Shown piece after piece: positions 31,961 to 43,639 of a stretch of DNA of 64,000 nucleotides; within the stretch, counting starts at the first letter, position 1; every line of letters starts with the position of its first letter. Made by a program: the position numbers and the translations under genes. Below the pieces are notes generated by a model that saw only the letters and a list, made by a program, of their open reading frames with translations, was not told the DNA's origin and ran no database searches. This DNA comes from Xanthostigma xanthostigma. Taxonomy: Eukaryota; Arthropoda; Insecta; Raphidioptera; Raphidiidae. The DNA lies in the NCBI GenBank assembly GCA_963575645.1, contig OY754469.1, forward strand, positions 44,970,753 to 45,034,752, written 5' to 3'.

Positions 31961-33133
31961 GGTAAACCAGAAATAGACTTGTTTGCCTCTAGAATAAATA
32001 AAAAGTGCTCAAAATTCGTATCTTGGAAAAAGGATTCAGAATCGTACGCAGTAGATGCGTTTACAAAAATGGGAAAAATTTTTACTTCTATGCTTTCCCG
32101 CCATTTTTCTATGATTATGAAAACTTTACAAGCTTACCCTGGTTTCCGCGAAGTTGTCAGCACGGCATATCTAAGAAAGGGCCATTCTAAACACAGCATT
32201 GAGGTCATCATAGCTTCAATATCCAACGCTACAGCTAAACAATACGACCTCTACTTACGTAAGTGGTAAATATACTGTAATAAATGTCAAATTAGTCCGT
32301 ACACACTAGACGCCGCTCTTATTAATTTTTTAAATGAACTGTTCAGTAATGGAGCTGCATATGGTTCCCTTAACGGCGCTAGATCAGCATTGTCAATGAT
32401 TATGGGTCCGGAAGTAGGTTCTGATCCCACAATAAAGAGATTCTTTAGGGGGGCCTTTAATTTAAGACCCTTAAAACCGAAATACGAAAAAACCTGGGAC
32501 CCATCGCCAGTGCTAGAACACTTAGGCACTTTCGCCTAATGAAAGTTTAAACCTAGAAGTCTTAACCAAGAAAACAGTAACCTTACTATCTCTGTGTACA
32601 GCTCAGAGAGTACAAACTATTTCCTTATCAATATAGATAATATATCAATATGTAACGAAACGTTAGAGATAAAAAAAAAAAAAAAAAAAAAAACTGAAAA
32701 ATTTAAGACCACTGGCCTGGGTAGATTTCAACCTTTGTTACGAGTTCCAGACTTTACGGACAACCCTAACATTTGTCCAGCAACGGCTCTAGTGGGGTAC
32801 ATGAATAAGACTAAGAATATTAGATCTCACGCTAATAGACTATTTATTACATTCAAAAGACCATATCACGCAGCCTCTAGTCAAAGTATCAGCCGGTGGA
32901 TTAAACAAACACTAGAGGACAGCGGAATTAATACAAATATTTTTTCCGCCCATAGCACTAGACATGCTTCAACCTCTCTAGCAGAGAGACAGGGCATTAA
33001 TATAGACATTATAAGGAAAACAGCAGGATGGACAAGGTCGTCTTGTTCCTTCGCAAAATTCTACAATAGACCTATTGTAGGAAATGGCCTAGAATTTGCA
33101 AAAACAATTTTGCAATCCACCAAAAATAAGTAA
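31961..33133 (+). pseudogene. DIRS tyrosine recombinase
   Basis: The N-terminal helices are visible in KQYDLYLRKW (to 32269) and, after a stop, DAALINFLNELFSNGAAYGS and GARSALSMIMG (32310-32400). The catalytic domain follows: CTAQR with the first arginine (about 32599-32613), then, after an A-run of about 25 bases (32671-32692), RFQPLLRVPDF, HSTRHAS with the HxxR pair (about 32950), AGWTRSS, and FAKFYNRPI with the nucleophilic tyrosine (about 33053-33079). The R, H, R, H/W and Y set is thus recognisable across three frames. The family acts in integration of the circular DNA form. The poly-A expansion and stops make it a pseudogene. Confidence 0.85.
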
Positions 33134-33415
33134 AATGACCAAATATGGTAACTTATGTGATTAAAGAAAAAGAATTATTGTTATTTTTTTTAAATTGCTT
33201 TAACATCACTTTAGAAATGTTAAATGTGATAATTTATGTGATTTAGTCAAGAGAAATAGACTGTTATTTTTTTATTTACCTTAAATAAGAATGTTAAATA
33301 CATATACATTATACACCTTTATATATAGGTCTATACCAGATTGTTTAAATATGGCGGTGAGTGTAATAAAGTATAAAATATTCGCTCTCCGCCTTAAAAC
33401 TTCTTTGCTTTAAAC

Positions 33416-33805
33416 ATCTATCAAGTAACTGATCTTGAGGAAAATACTCGAAATAAAATTTTATGATCAAAGGAACTTACCTAAGTGATCTTCGATCATA
33501 ATTTTATGAGAATATTTTCCGAAGAGATCAGTATCCCTCCCTACCCGAACGCATTCTTCTTCCCCTGTGGAAGTTATAAGGCTGCGAATATTATGATTTT
33601 TCTCAGCTCTCAACTATAATGGAGATGTAGACAGAGTGGAGCAATGTGTAGGGACACCATAGATTTTGTTTCTACACGATTTAAACACTGTGGCAACATC
33701 AAGCAGAAGGCTTATCTATCAAGTAACTGATCTCTTCGGAAAATATTCTCATAAAATTATGATCGAAGATCACTTAGGTAAGTTCCTTTGATCATAAAAT
33801 TATAA
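33416..33805. repeat. Right terminal region of the DIRS-like element: nested inverted repeats
   Basis: Block a (33416-33458) complements the left end. Block b (about 33462-33537) is complementary to block e (about 33732-33805), sharing GAAGATCACTTAGGTAAGTT in e. Block d (33619-33735) complements left sequence 28278-28395. Either this is the internal complementary region plus right terminal repeat of one element, or b-e is a deleted relative with ends like GAATATTTTCCGAAGAGATC inserted beside the first. Confidence 0.65.
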
Positions 33806-34277
33806 AAAATTACTTTTTTCCTAATTTTTCGTTCACGTTATCTCATGAACAAATGAACCAATTTTTATCTGGTTTGCGGCGATCGACGCAGTTTTTTTAG
33901 CCTAAGAAAGTAATTTAGTACAAAAAAATCGATCTGATAACAATTTTAAGTCATTTTAAAAAACACTTTTTTACGATTTTTTCGTTCACGGTATCTCGTG
34001 AACAAATGAACCGATTTTGATGCGGTTTGCGGAAATCGACGCAGTTTGTTAAGGAGAAGAGCTGATTAGATTTTGGAATTAATCGGTTTAGTAGTTTAGA
34101 AAATATTTTACAAAAACAAATTTTAAAAAATTTTTGAAACTTGTTTTTTTAAGATTTCTCAAAAATTTTTGGGCCCAATCATTTCAAATTTTCAGGAAGT
34201 CTAAGTTCACCAAGTTCACGTCAGATCCCGCAAACCGCGTTTCAGTCGGACACTCCATTCAAAAGATATAAAAGGTT

Positions 34278-34308
<31 letters not shown>

Positions 34309-34486
34309 CAACACACACACACACATACAGCCCTGAGAACATCATCGCCAAAATAGTTTCAATAGCTTCCTAGGACCTCAAAACGTCGATATCTGGCGAA
34401 AACTCGATTTTCAAAAATCGAGGTGAAACCAATAACTTCCCGATTTTTGAAAAAAAAATTTTTTTTTTTTTAAGCGGGAAGTTAAT
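33806..34486. repeat. Right half of the ACTTCCCGC element with ~155-bp units and (CA)n
   Basis: TTTTTCGTTCACGTTATCTC and TTTTTCGTTCACGGTATCTC (from about 33826 and 33979) continue the units seen left of the DIRS element. An (AC)n run lies at about 34285-34325. The right terminus AAGCGGGAAGTTA ends near 34484. It was continuous with 27862-28256 before the DIRS insertion. Confidence 0.55.
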
Positions 34487-36239
34487 AATAAATCAGTTAA
34501 TTTACTAGAAATCAATTAAAAAAATGAATGCACACTTTTTATTTTTTTGGTTTTTTAATTCTGAATTTTTATTATGTACATAATTTTATTACAATTCATT
34601 CTTATTTTATTATGTCCACTCATGCGCCTAGGCACAGGTTTTTTGACATTAGCGCGTTATAACTTTAAAAATATTAATTTTAGAAAAAAAGTTTGAATTT
34701 AAAGCTGTAGAAAATTTGTAGATTTAAAACTTAAGTCATTAGCATTTTATTGTTTAAACAATTATTAGAAGAGATATGGATCCAAAAGTCAATAAACAAA
34801 TCGTAATAGTTGAATAAGTCGTAAACGGTAAGTGATACAAAAAAAAAGTATTGAACAAAAAAGATAGTAAATTTATTTATCTACAATAAAGGTTATTACC
34901 TTTTTTCGCCTCAAGTGCACGGTTAGGGAGATATAGGCTGAAACGGTTTTTGTCAAAATGGCGGCACTTCCGCCCTCCTAATTTGTAAGGATTTTGTGCA
35001 TTTAGGGTCAGTACGTGATACTGAACCTATTTAAGAAAAAAAAAAAAGTTGTAGGATAATGCAGAAAAAAATTCTCTATTACCTGTACTAGTGCCATAGT
35101 AATTAAAACAGTTTTATTATTTACATCATTTTAATTCAAAATTCTTCTTTTGTCATTAATTCTGAATTTTTATTATGTAGGTACATAATTTTATTTGAAT
35201 TCATATTTATTTTATTATCTCTTCATAATTAAAATTCTCAATATATTCTATGAATCTATGTGTATAGATATAAAATTAATCTCTTCCATTTTAATTATGC
35301 TGTGACAAAATTTTTTTTCTGTTTTGACTTTTCAGATAATTTTTCTTCTACTATTAAATACAATAACTTCCTATTGGAAGTTAAATATCAATATAAATCA
35401 ATAAAATAAGTATTATAGATAAAATATTTACCTATTATATTTGGCAATGTTACATTTTTTCTTACGTTCTGTTGACAAAGGTAATCTTGTTTATTTTCCA
35501 CGGTGATAATCCATGTTGAAACGCTGGACTTCTGTTGGTACAAATCTGGAAATGAAGTCACTGTGGGCTCGCCTGCTAACTCACAAAATTACAATAAGAA
35601 CAGGGGCTATTGTTCTTTCAAGGTCATCTGCTGGCTCTGAGCAAGAACCAATCTAGAAACGGTATCTTGTAACGTGGGCGACATGAACAAAGGCCCACAA
35701 ACAAACATTATGACATAGTGTGTGTTTGTAAAGATGTCTCGTGTGATGGCAAGGTGACCTCTTAAATGACAAGGAATGATTTTAATACCAACTGTGTAAA
35801 ATGGTGTGTGTATCGTAGCTGCCCTGGGAATGGTGTTGTCACAACAAGCACGTTTCCAACAAAATGGTTGATGTTTAAAATACATTTCCTCTTATAATTG
35901 TAATTTTGTAAGAATTGAACAGTTTTTTATCCTTTTTTATTAAATAATATTGTTCATAACATAAGTAGACAATTTTGAAACTCCCGCTTTGATGCACTTT
36001 GGTGAGCTGGCGCCATTTCAGCGATGCCAATGACTGAAAAAAGTTCGTCAAAAGTACATTTTCATTAATTTTCATGCTATCATGTTGGCATTAAAATTAT
36101 TCCTTCAGACAAATAAGAGAAGCTCGAATAGCATTGAGTTTCATACCCCTGGTCAGTCCTGCATTAAAGTTCCGTGTCCCGTATTATAGGAAATGTCCCG
36201 CATTATTACGTGAATTTTACGAGACCCGTGTGGCTATAT
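34487..36239. other. Gene-free stretch with a ~600-bp-spaced direct repeat
   Basis: ATTCTGAATTTTTATTATGT occurs at about 34559 and 35159, each followed by ACATAATTTTATT-like text. The rest is unrecognised. A minus-strand 92-codon frame at 35607-35885 has no motif and is not called. Confidence 0.35.
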
Positions 36240-36395
36240 GAAAAAGACTTTTTTTTGGCTCTTCGAATTCTACCCAAAATAAAGTTTTTTAGTTTAGTCG
36301 TTTGGTTTTGGTGTTCCTCTTAATAAAACTTAAAAATATTGATTTCTTTAGCTTTATACCCCGCCCCCCAGAAAAAAAAATATCTACGCCCTTGT
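36240..36395 (-). repeat. Partial copy of the CTACGCCCTTG-ended repeat
   Basis: AAAATATCTACGCCCTTGTG (36376-36395) is preceded by CCCCGCCCCCCAGAAAAAAA and by AATAAAACTTAAAAATATTG, recalling the T-rich and C-rich ends of 22117-22376 in inverted order. The boundaries are uncertain. Confidence 0.35.
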
Positions 36396-36713
36396 GTGAA
36401 GTGAGCACATAATAGCAATTAAGAAAACTAGTAGTGAAATCTAGCGGCAAATCCAGCCTCGTATGCAGCGAACTTTAAATTAAAATCGTTGCAACGAATA
36501 TATCAAACCACTATATAGTATACAACCCAGCCCTAAATTTTAACGGCACATGCCAGCACAGAGGATAATTTCAAAAACACCCGTTCTTTCCGTAGTTACA
36601 GCACCAGTCAATTCAACATATTACGATATTTTTTCATTGCAGAGCTACGGCTTCCTGTATAAACTGGGTCGTAATTTTGGAAAACAGGCTACGGCATATT
36701 TTTTTCTAGTTAT

Positions 36714-36886
36714 ATTAAGGATCAATCTATGTCCGTATTGTAACAAATTTTTCATTTTTTACTTTGTTAATTAATGGCGAATGCTTTTAAAAGACACTTT
36801 TTACGGTTTTTAAAATTTTTATAAAAATTTTTCTGCTAAAAAAATTAAAAAAATGGTACAATAGGGACATAGATTGATCCTTAATC
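36714..36886. repeat. Inverted repeat AAGGATCAATCTATGTCC
   Basis: TTAAGGATCAATCTATGTCC (36715-36734) is complementary to GGACATAGATTGATCCTTAA (about 36866-36886), with about 130 bp of AT-rich DNA between. It could be a short MITE; no target duplication was read. Confidence 0.5.
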
Positions 36887-37425
36887 TCCATAAAAATAAT
36901 TTTTCATAATTTTATCTCTCGTTTTACGATCAGATTTATACGGGACCGCAGACCACTGTATTGCATTGAGAAAACCAGGGGAAACGGGCTCTTAAAGCAG
37001 AACAGTAATAACTTTAAATTCACAACGTTGTTAATTGTTCGAACTTGAAATGGCTTGTTTTAAAAGAAGTATTTATAGCCTTAGTTGCCGCACACTGTTT
37101 TTTTTTAATAAAAAAAAAAAAGAAGTATTTGAATATTTTTAAAAGAAATACGTCGACGTTTAAAAGACCGCGCGCACTGTACCTGCACAGACCGGAAACG
37201 CCTGATCGCGAAAGTAGCCGCGTAGTAACGCCCATTAGATCAGCGCCTGCAACCAGCAATGACCGTCAGAACAAATCGAGTCGATCGGGATACAATTCTG
37301 ACCTGCAATGTCTATGTTTGGCCGTGCTGGATCGACTTAATTTATGTTTTGGTACTGTAGTTTGTAGATGAGGAATTTATGCAAGAGAACATAATAAAAT
37401 AAAACATTTTACAAAAAAATACTCT
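36887..37425. other. Gene-free stretch
   Basis: A slightly GC-richer patch at 37140-37330 gives overlapping frames on both strands without any recognised motif. Confidence 0.3.
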
Positions 37426-39130
37426 TTTTAGGAAAAAAGGAACCCTTATAGGATCAATTTGTTGTCCGTCTGTCTGTCAAGACTCTTGGGAATCAAAACC
37501 TATAGGATATTTTCCGTTGACCTAGAGTCATGAAATTTGGCAAGAAGCAAAACAGCACAAGTAAAGGTCAAAATCTTAAAACCGTAAATTTGTAGTTACA
37601 TAAAAAATGTTTTTTTTATTGGTGCCCTATTTTACCTATTTAAAGCACGCCTCAGAGTGTTTAAATCGAACTTTCAAAAACGCGCGATTTTTAAAGTTAC
37701 CATGGGAACATCAACAACTCGAGAATTTTTTGATTATTGATTTGACAGGAGTAGCGTGTAACGTCAAATAAAATATTACTAACAAATGCAAAACCTTTAT
37801 TCAAACATTATTAAACAATTAATATTTAATGACAAAATTATTGTTAATTAATTTCTGTTTTTCTCATTTCCATGACAACGAAAGGTATACTGATGTCACA
37901 TCACGAATTCAACCATTTTACATTATCAGTTTTTATTTCCATTTTTTTGTAGTAATAATACCAGTATTTATGATTTCAAAGTGTACCGATAAAAAAAAAA
38001 TAGCGTGAAGTATTCGTGGATAACTGGTCTTCAAAACACTTGCTCTATTTCGAGCACTCCGGCTGCGCCGTCGTGCTCGAAAAATCACGCGTGTTTTAAA
38101 GACCTTTTTATCCACTTATACTTTAATGTACTATTTAAACCGCAACAACATGCTACGCACGTACACAGTAACAATACTAAACAGGCGTCCGCACCGGTGC
38201 GTTTATACAGCACAATATAAGCACTTTCGCATACAACACGGTACAACAACTAGGCTATCGAATATAGCCACGAGGTACAATACGGGTCAGTAGTCCATCT
38301 GAACTCATTGCAATTACACGCTTAGTTGGAGAACTGACCGCGACGTTTGTCGATGTATGGGGACAACAGTTTTCCGACGGCTAAGCGGGAAAAATCTTTG
38401 AGATTTGAACTATTTAAATTGAAAAGATCAAATAGACAACATAATTAAAAAAGCTAGTAAATATGTATATCTATTAAAATGTCTGGGAAAATTTATTCCA
38501 GAATCAGTTCTCGTCACTGTCTATACTGCCTTTGTTGAATCTATATTTTCATATGGGATTGTCTTCTGGGGCAACTCTGTAAATACTACTCAACTTTTTA
38601 TTGTGCAAAAGCTCTGCATCAGAGCAATCTGTAAAGTTCCTCCGAGAACACACTGCCGCCCCCTTTTTAAAACACTAAAGATCTTAACATTTCATGACCT
38701 TTATATACTAGAATGTGCAAGTTTTGTCAAATTTAATTTTAATCTTTTCTCTAGAAATACTACTAGTCACACATACAGCACAATAACACGAACAAACTTT
38801 AGACTAAACTACACGTCATTAACTACTGTGAACAAAGGTCCTGTTAATGCTATGTTGAAAATTTTCAATAAGTTGCCCCCTGAAATCAAAAATCTACCGG
38901 CTACAAAATTTAAACAAAAATTAAAATCTATTTTATTAGAGACAAATTTTTATTCTGTTGAGGAATTTTTTAATCATAAATTTTAATTTTATATATGTAA
39001 CTGACGCATTCTACACTGTTCTGACAGTATTAACAGAATAAAGTTTCTTATCTATCTATTTACATATACCTACAAGTTTGTACGGAACCCTTGGTGCGCG
39101 AGTCCGACTCGCACTTGACCGTTTTTTTGT
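37426..39130 (+). repeat. Insect-type GGAACCCTTATAGGATC repeat split by other sequence
   Basis: The left part has GGAACCCTTATAGGATCAAT and TTGTCCGTCTGTCTGTCAAG (37440-37482). The right part has TACGGAACCCTTGGTGCGCG and AGTCCGACTCGCACTTGACC (39083-39119). In insect genomes I know these blocks as neighbours in one repeat. Here about 1.4 kb lies between them, including the LINE fragment at 38423. Confidence 0.45.
38423..39050 (+). pseudogene. 5'-truncated non-LTR retrotransposon, C-terminal ORF2 fragment
   Basis: The frame runs from 38423 to 38986 (about 188 residues) without internal stops. It contains VYLLKCLGKFIPESVL, VESIFSYGIVFWGN, VQKLCIRAICKVPPRTHCRP, LFKTLKILTFHDLYILE, then NKLPPEIKN and ends LLETNFYSVEEFFNHKF. 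The SYGIxFWG and THCRPLF motifs follow the reverse transcriptase domain in jockey/CR1-type LINEs. A short 3' UTR with AGAATAAAG and a TCTA-rich tail (39037-39058) follows. The upstream endonuclease and catalytic reverse transcriptase are missing, as expected for a truncated insertion. Lack of internal stops suggests moderate youth. Confidence 0.8.
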
Positions 39131-39189
39131 TGTTAATTAACCAATTTTAATCGAACTTTTAGTTTGGTGTTTTAGGCATCAGGTCAAAA

Positions 39190-39228
39190 ATCGACATCAA
39201 CGCGAATGAAGTCGCGGGTATAGACTAG
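39190..39228 (+). mobile_element. Helitron-like 3' terminus
   Basis: GCGAATGAAGTCGCGGGTAT followed by AGACTAG and a host T has the GTC...GAC hairpin directly before CTAG. This is a classic insect Helitron end. The corresponding 5' end was not found. Confidence 0.5.
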
Positions 39229-40022
39229 TTAATAAAACCGTTCTTTTGCTACACTGTCATTTAGATTAAGTTTCTCGTTTTAATATGTTTTTATTATTGT
39301 TACGATAAAGAATGACATTTAATTTCTAAGTTCTATAAAATTGAAATTATGTTACGAACAAGAACCTAATAATATTGTAAACCTTCCGCCTTCGCGGTAT
39401 ATACTTTTTAAACGATGAAAGAATTTGCTGAAGAAACTCGAGCGTAGCTATAACCTGCGTATAGGTAATGCAAATTTACGTTTTTAAAAGCGTTTATATC
39501 TTACCTAATACATGTCCAAAATTTTCAAAAAAGGAAATATGTAAATAGACCTAACCGTGTATTCTTTTTTCATAATTTAAAGAAAAAGTAAATTCAGTTG
39601 CATAATTTTAACGAAATTCTAGGACCCGTGACCGCAAGCGTCAACATATATTAAGTTACAGATTCGCATAACTTACAATTTCACTTTTTTGAGTAGACAT
39701 GATGGTGATAATTAATAAATTAGTATAATTAAACAAATAGATTAGCAAATTAGGAAGCAATCATCGTTTGACGTTGCGTTCCGGGTTTGACTTCCGGCAG
39801 TAACATTGGTTTAAATAAATCTTTCTAATTCAAAAGTTTGATTAACGTCTGATTAGAATTCTTCAATAAATAAAATTATCGACCAATTTTATGATATGAC
39901 CGGCATTAAATACACGTTCCCCTTCAAGGAAATTTTTTTTTTCGGTGATTTGTATCAGCCCAATTACATATTGTGCTGATACTTATCATTTTATTGCACT
40001 TAAAAAAATTCACAATTGCACT
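39229..40022. other. Gene-free stretch with one arm of the ATCGACCAATTTTT family
   Basis: TCTGATTAGAATTCTTCAAT and AAATTATCGACCAATTTT (39845-39890) match the flank of 14626 and 57640. GTTCCGGGTTTGACTTCCGG near 39778 is weakly B-box-like, but I see no A box. Confidence 0.35.
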
Positions 40023-40474
40023 GTTTACTAAACAGTATGTAAACGCGTAAGGTGCACATAGGGAAATTAGCATTAGAAAAAAATACTTGGATCAGAGTTA
40101 GCCATGACTGCATTAATTGTTATTTCTATTGAATTATCGTGGTAATCATGAGGATTTCTATTTTATTTTGATTTATTTTTATTTTACTTGGCTTTTTTAA
40201 TAATAAAAAGCTCTTATAAATCATTATTTTAATTTTTTTGTACAAAAATAAAACAAAGTATTTTTGGGAATTTAATGTCCCATTAATAAAAAAGTCCGAT
40301 TATGTTGTAATCATTTGAATATTTTCTTCGGTAGTAAACACATTCATTTTGCAAAGGAATATTATCTGTCAAATTGAAAAACAAGATTTCAAGGCTCACT
40401 CTGATCCAGTCATTTTTTCCCAATGTTAATTTCCCTATGTGCACCTTACGTGTTTACATACTGTATAGTAACCA
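40023..40474. mobile_element. ~450-bp MITE with ~70-bp inverted repeats
   Basis: ACAGTATGTAAACGCGTAAG and GTGCACATAGGGAAATTAG on the left pair with TAATTTCCCTATGTGCACC and TTACGTGTTTACATACTGT on the right. Weaker pairing (GATCAGAGT/ACTCTGATC) continues inward. It has no coding frame. A TA-target family is likely but the duplication is unclear. Confidence 0.65.
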
Positions 40475-41059
40475 TAGTAGGTAACTATGGGAAATGATAC
40501 CCCATCGTCGCCATGTTTTTAAAGTTCCACTCATTTGAAGGACCCCAATACTTTTACTTTTTCCTCTGAAATAAATTGCGTGGGTGGTTTAACACAAGAT
40601 TCAACTCAAATTCTGATCAATTTGTCAACCAGACCTCAGAAATGTGCCTCGTATTATCTGATACCTTCAATAGTATCTGAAAATAAATCTATTTGCTTCA
40701 CTAATAAATTAATATGTTTTTGAAGTTTGTAATAGCGTTATATTTCGATTCCATATAAAATGAAGAAAAATTACTGGCCTTTCGTATACAATTAGTTGAA
40801 ACGATAAAATGAAACGACTGACTGAACTTATAATGTGTGCTGAAAATGTGACAAGAGCTTTTGTATAGTCATTAAAGTTTAAACATGCATGCCGAACCGG
40901 CGATATATGTACCTACACCGAGCGACACTATAGTCTATTAGTATAAATCTATGATTACAAAACAAAATGGCCGATGTTCATATTTTTCAAGTGAAACGCT
41001 TCCCCTTCTTCGACTTCAATCAGCAGTTGATAAAGTGAAAGAATCGTTTCTACCATATA
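40475..41059. other. Gene-free stretch ending in a repeat block
   Basis: At 40993-41050 GAAACGCTTCCCCTTCTTCG and GAAAGAATCGTTTCTACC match 15700-15785. The rest is unrecognised. Confidence 0.35.
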
Positions 41060-41425
41060 TTTAATAGTTTCTATATTGCTAGTGACCGTAAGTGGAAGCG
41101 TGGTCCATGAAGTGAGACAGCAAATGACTGTTTTCTATCTCTTTCTTTTTACTTGACCCGTTGTGCGCAAGTGTCGCGTCTGTAGTGGGACAATTAGTAA
41201 GTGGAATAGAGCTAGCCACCTCCCTTTCACAGCTTAGTTCCATCTGCAAACTGACGCGCATGTTCCATTCACGGACATGCGCATGAGACTCAGAGTATAG
41301 TAAAAGAGACAGACGTATAAATGTCTGCACCGTAGTGTTTAAGTCTTTTTTCCGATCTTTGCTAGCAATATAGATGGTATTAAATATGTAAATGTTGACT
41401 AATAAACTATTCTATTCTATTCTAT
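41060..41425 (+). repeat. ~330-bp repeat, copy 1, with (ATTCT)n tail
   Basis: It is a close direct match to 42515-42845 (GTAAGTGGAAGCGTGGTCCA, AGCCACCTCCCTTTCACAGC, GCGCATGTTCCATTCACGGA). It ends AATAAACTATTCTATTCTAT, a short-period tail suggesting retrotransposition. Frames on the minus strand are similar in both copies but have no motif. Confidence 0.65.
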
Positions 41426-41511
41426 TATGTTCTACACGCACGCACAGTGTGTACTGTGTGTATCCCTTCTCCTTAAGCGGGTAGCTGAGAAAATAGAGTG
41501 GGAGAATCGTT

Positions 41512-41543
<32 letters not shown>

Positions 41544-42514
41544 GGCAAAGCGACATACACACTCAACACGCACGCGCACTTGTTTGTTTTTATTAATTTT
41601 ATTTCTATTAGGACACGAAAAACCATTGTTTCTGTTTATTGTTTTATTTTTTTTTTGTTGTAATAATCTGAAAAAATAATGGCAAGAAAGTCATTTGTGT
41701 TTAATTGAATAAAAGCAAAAAAAATAATACTCTTCCGTTGAGCCAGCGATTTTTTTCTCCAAAAGTCGCATAGCTGCCAACGTATTGCAAATATACGATA
41801 TTAAAAAAAGTGAAAATTTGTAATAAGCGTTTTTTTCTAGCGGCCACAGATATATACGCCAAACGAGACACTATAGTCTATTAGTATAAATAACGGCGTC
41901 ATTCTCTTTGCATAGAAATTGGAATTTTCCAAGCGCAAAGTAAAAAATAATCCTACATAATTCCGTAGCCCTTTGCGTGAAAATTTCCACTATTTATACA
42001 GCATCATTACCACCTACATCCATTTTCCCATTTTCTCGTAGCCTTACAAAATCTCTTTACGAAAATTGATATACATATAATACCTACAAGTAAACATAAA
42101 GATGATAACAAAGATTGTATTTCAATATACAGTGTGCAATTTTGTTGAAAACTAGCCTTTTCCCGCACCTCTGCGCGCATTCATGTCAGTTTTTTGACTA
42201 CTGCTGAGCCCATCAAATAATGATATACATGCAGTATTGTTCACGATATCGAAACTTATTTCGAACATCCCCCATCTATCAAAATATGATTTATTCCTTA
42301 TACATAAACAATTAATAAGTATAAACTAAATATTCTTCCTATGTGCAAACAAAAATTAAAAACTTGTATTCATTTCAAACGGCTTACTTGAGGCGTCATA
42401 TTGATGACGTCAAAGCTGAACCTAGTCAGCATATCACTTTCGCGCCTAGATAAAGAGAGGTATGTCTATGGAAAGAGCTATCTATACTAGTACCGATTGA
42501 TACGAGTATATATT
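41426..42514. other. Gene-free stretch with (TC)n run
   Basis: A (CT)n run lies at 41516-41541 between repeat words also seen at 15760-15830. ACTATAGTCTATTAGTATAA occurs at about 41869 and 40929. The rest is unrecognised. Confidence 0.35.
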
Positions 42515-42845
42515 TAATAACTTCTATATTGCTAGTGGCCGTAAGTGGAAGCGTGGTCCATGAAGTGTGACAGCAAATGACTGTTTTTTATCTCTTTTTT
42601 TTTACTTGACACGTTGTGCGCAAGTATCGCGTCTGTAGTGGGGCAATTAGTAAGTGGAATAGAGCAAGCCACCTCCCTTTCACAGCTTAGTTCCATGTGC
42701 AAACTGACGCGCATGTTCCATTCACGGACATGCGCATTAGACACAGAGTATAATAAGTGAGACAGACGTATAAATGTCTGCACTGTAGTGTTTAAGTCTT
42801 TCTCCCGATCTTTGCTAGCAGATGGTATTAAATATATGGATTATG
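42515..42845 (+). repeat. ~330-bp repeat, copy 2
   Basis: It differs from copy 1 (41060) at scattered sites, and lacks the ATTCT tail: after CTTTGCTAGCAGATGGTATT it passes into unrelated text. Confidence 0.65.
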
Positions 42846-43014
42846 GATACAAGTCTAAAGAATCATTGGGCGTGATTCAACCGTGGCAGCCAATCAGCTG
42901 ACGTTGTCTAGCAATGACGTATCTCTGTAGCGGGGCTATTCTATATTTTAAACTGCATTTAACGCTTTTTGGGCTTTCTTTTCTTGTAGAAAAAGCTTCC
43001 AAACATAAAAAAGT

Positions 43015-43200
43015 GATGAAATTAACGGGATACAAGGCTAAATATAAAAACAATTTTTATTCACTATAGAACTTCATTTAATGTCAACGTTTCGGCAAAA
43101 ATTATTGCCTTCTTCAGGACCTATAACAAATAAATATTGTTTTTATATTTAGCCTTGTATCCCGTTAATTTCATCATAACATAATACCAAGGTGTCTTAT
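43015..43200. repeat. Penelope-like hairpin repeat, GGGATACAAGG family, best copy
   Basis: Arms GATGAAATTAACGGGATACA (43016 on) and its complement near 43160-43180 extend about 45 bp through CTAAATATAAAAACAAT. Between them the minus strand has CTGAAGA, an A, GGCAA, a loop, TTGCC and GAAACG (43090-43117). The related split copy is at 462-1510. Confidence 0.65.
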
Positions 43201-43639
43201 TTTATTAAAAAAAATGTGTTATTATTAAAACAAAAAAAAAATGTAGGACGAGTCCATTGAGGATGATCCGATATTGAATGCCCTAGTTCGCACACATGTG
43301 TTACTGAACAACTAACGTAAAACAAACTGTTGTTGGGCGAAATATAACCAATATGCGAGCATTATGCAAACTGTCTCTATTTGTATTATTTTATTGATAC
43401 ATTCCACAATATACAACACGGTTTGTTATTCAAATACATAGAACACACAAGCTCCGATAAAATATTCAGCGAACTATATTGTGCGTACAACGGGGGGGTC
43501 GTCCCACATTTGTTTGAAGTGAAACTTCTTATGCGGCGCCACTGCGCCTCGGCGATTTGTTTTTACGCGGGACAATATATTGCCAGCAGTAAAAAGTCGC
43601 AGTATTGGTCTGTACCACAAATACATCATTTTTAATACA

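Larger units (their letters stand above)
28257..33805 (+). mobile_element. Degenerate DIRS-like tyrosine-recombinase retrotransposon with complex right end
   Basis: Coding remnants in order are a gag-like N-terminus (28455), a tandem array, an acidic gag C-terminus (to 30538), reverse transcriptase and RNase H (30549-31810), and a tyrosine recombinase (to 33133). The left end, ATTTTCCTCAAGATCAGT, is complementary to 33416-33458, so inverted rather than direct terminal repeats are present, as in DIRS elements. DIRS elements integrate by recombinase and leave no target duplication; none is seen. Frameshifts and stops in every gene make it non-autonomous. Confidence 0.85.

Noticed and set aside
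34285-34325. (CA)n run as a functional element
   Set aside because: Ordinary microsatellite inside a repeat.
35607-35885. 92-codon minus-strand frame
   Set aside because: No recognised domain, no second copy in the window and no splice context strong enough to call an exon.
37020-37371. Overlapping frames in a GC-rich patch
   Set aside because: Both strands are open over the same bases, and no motif was seen.
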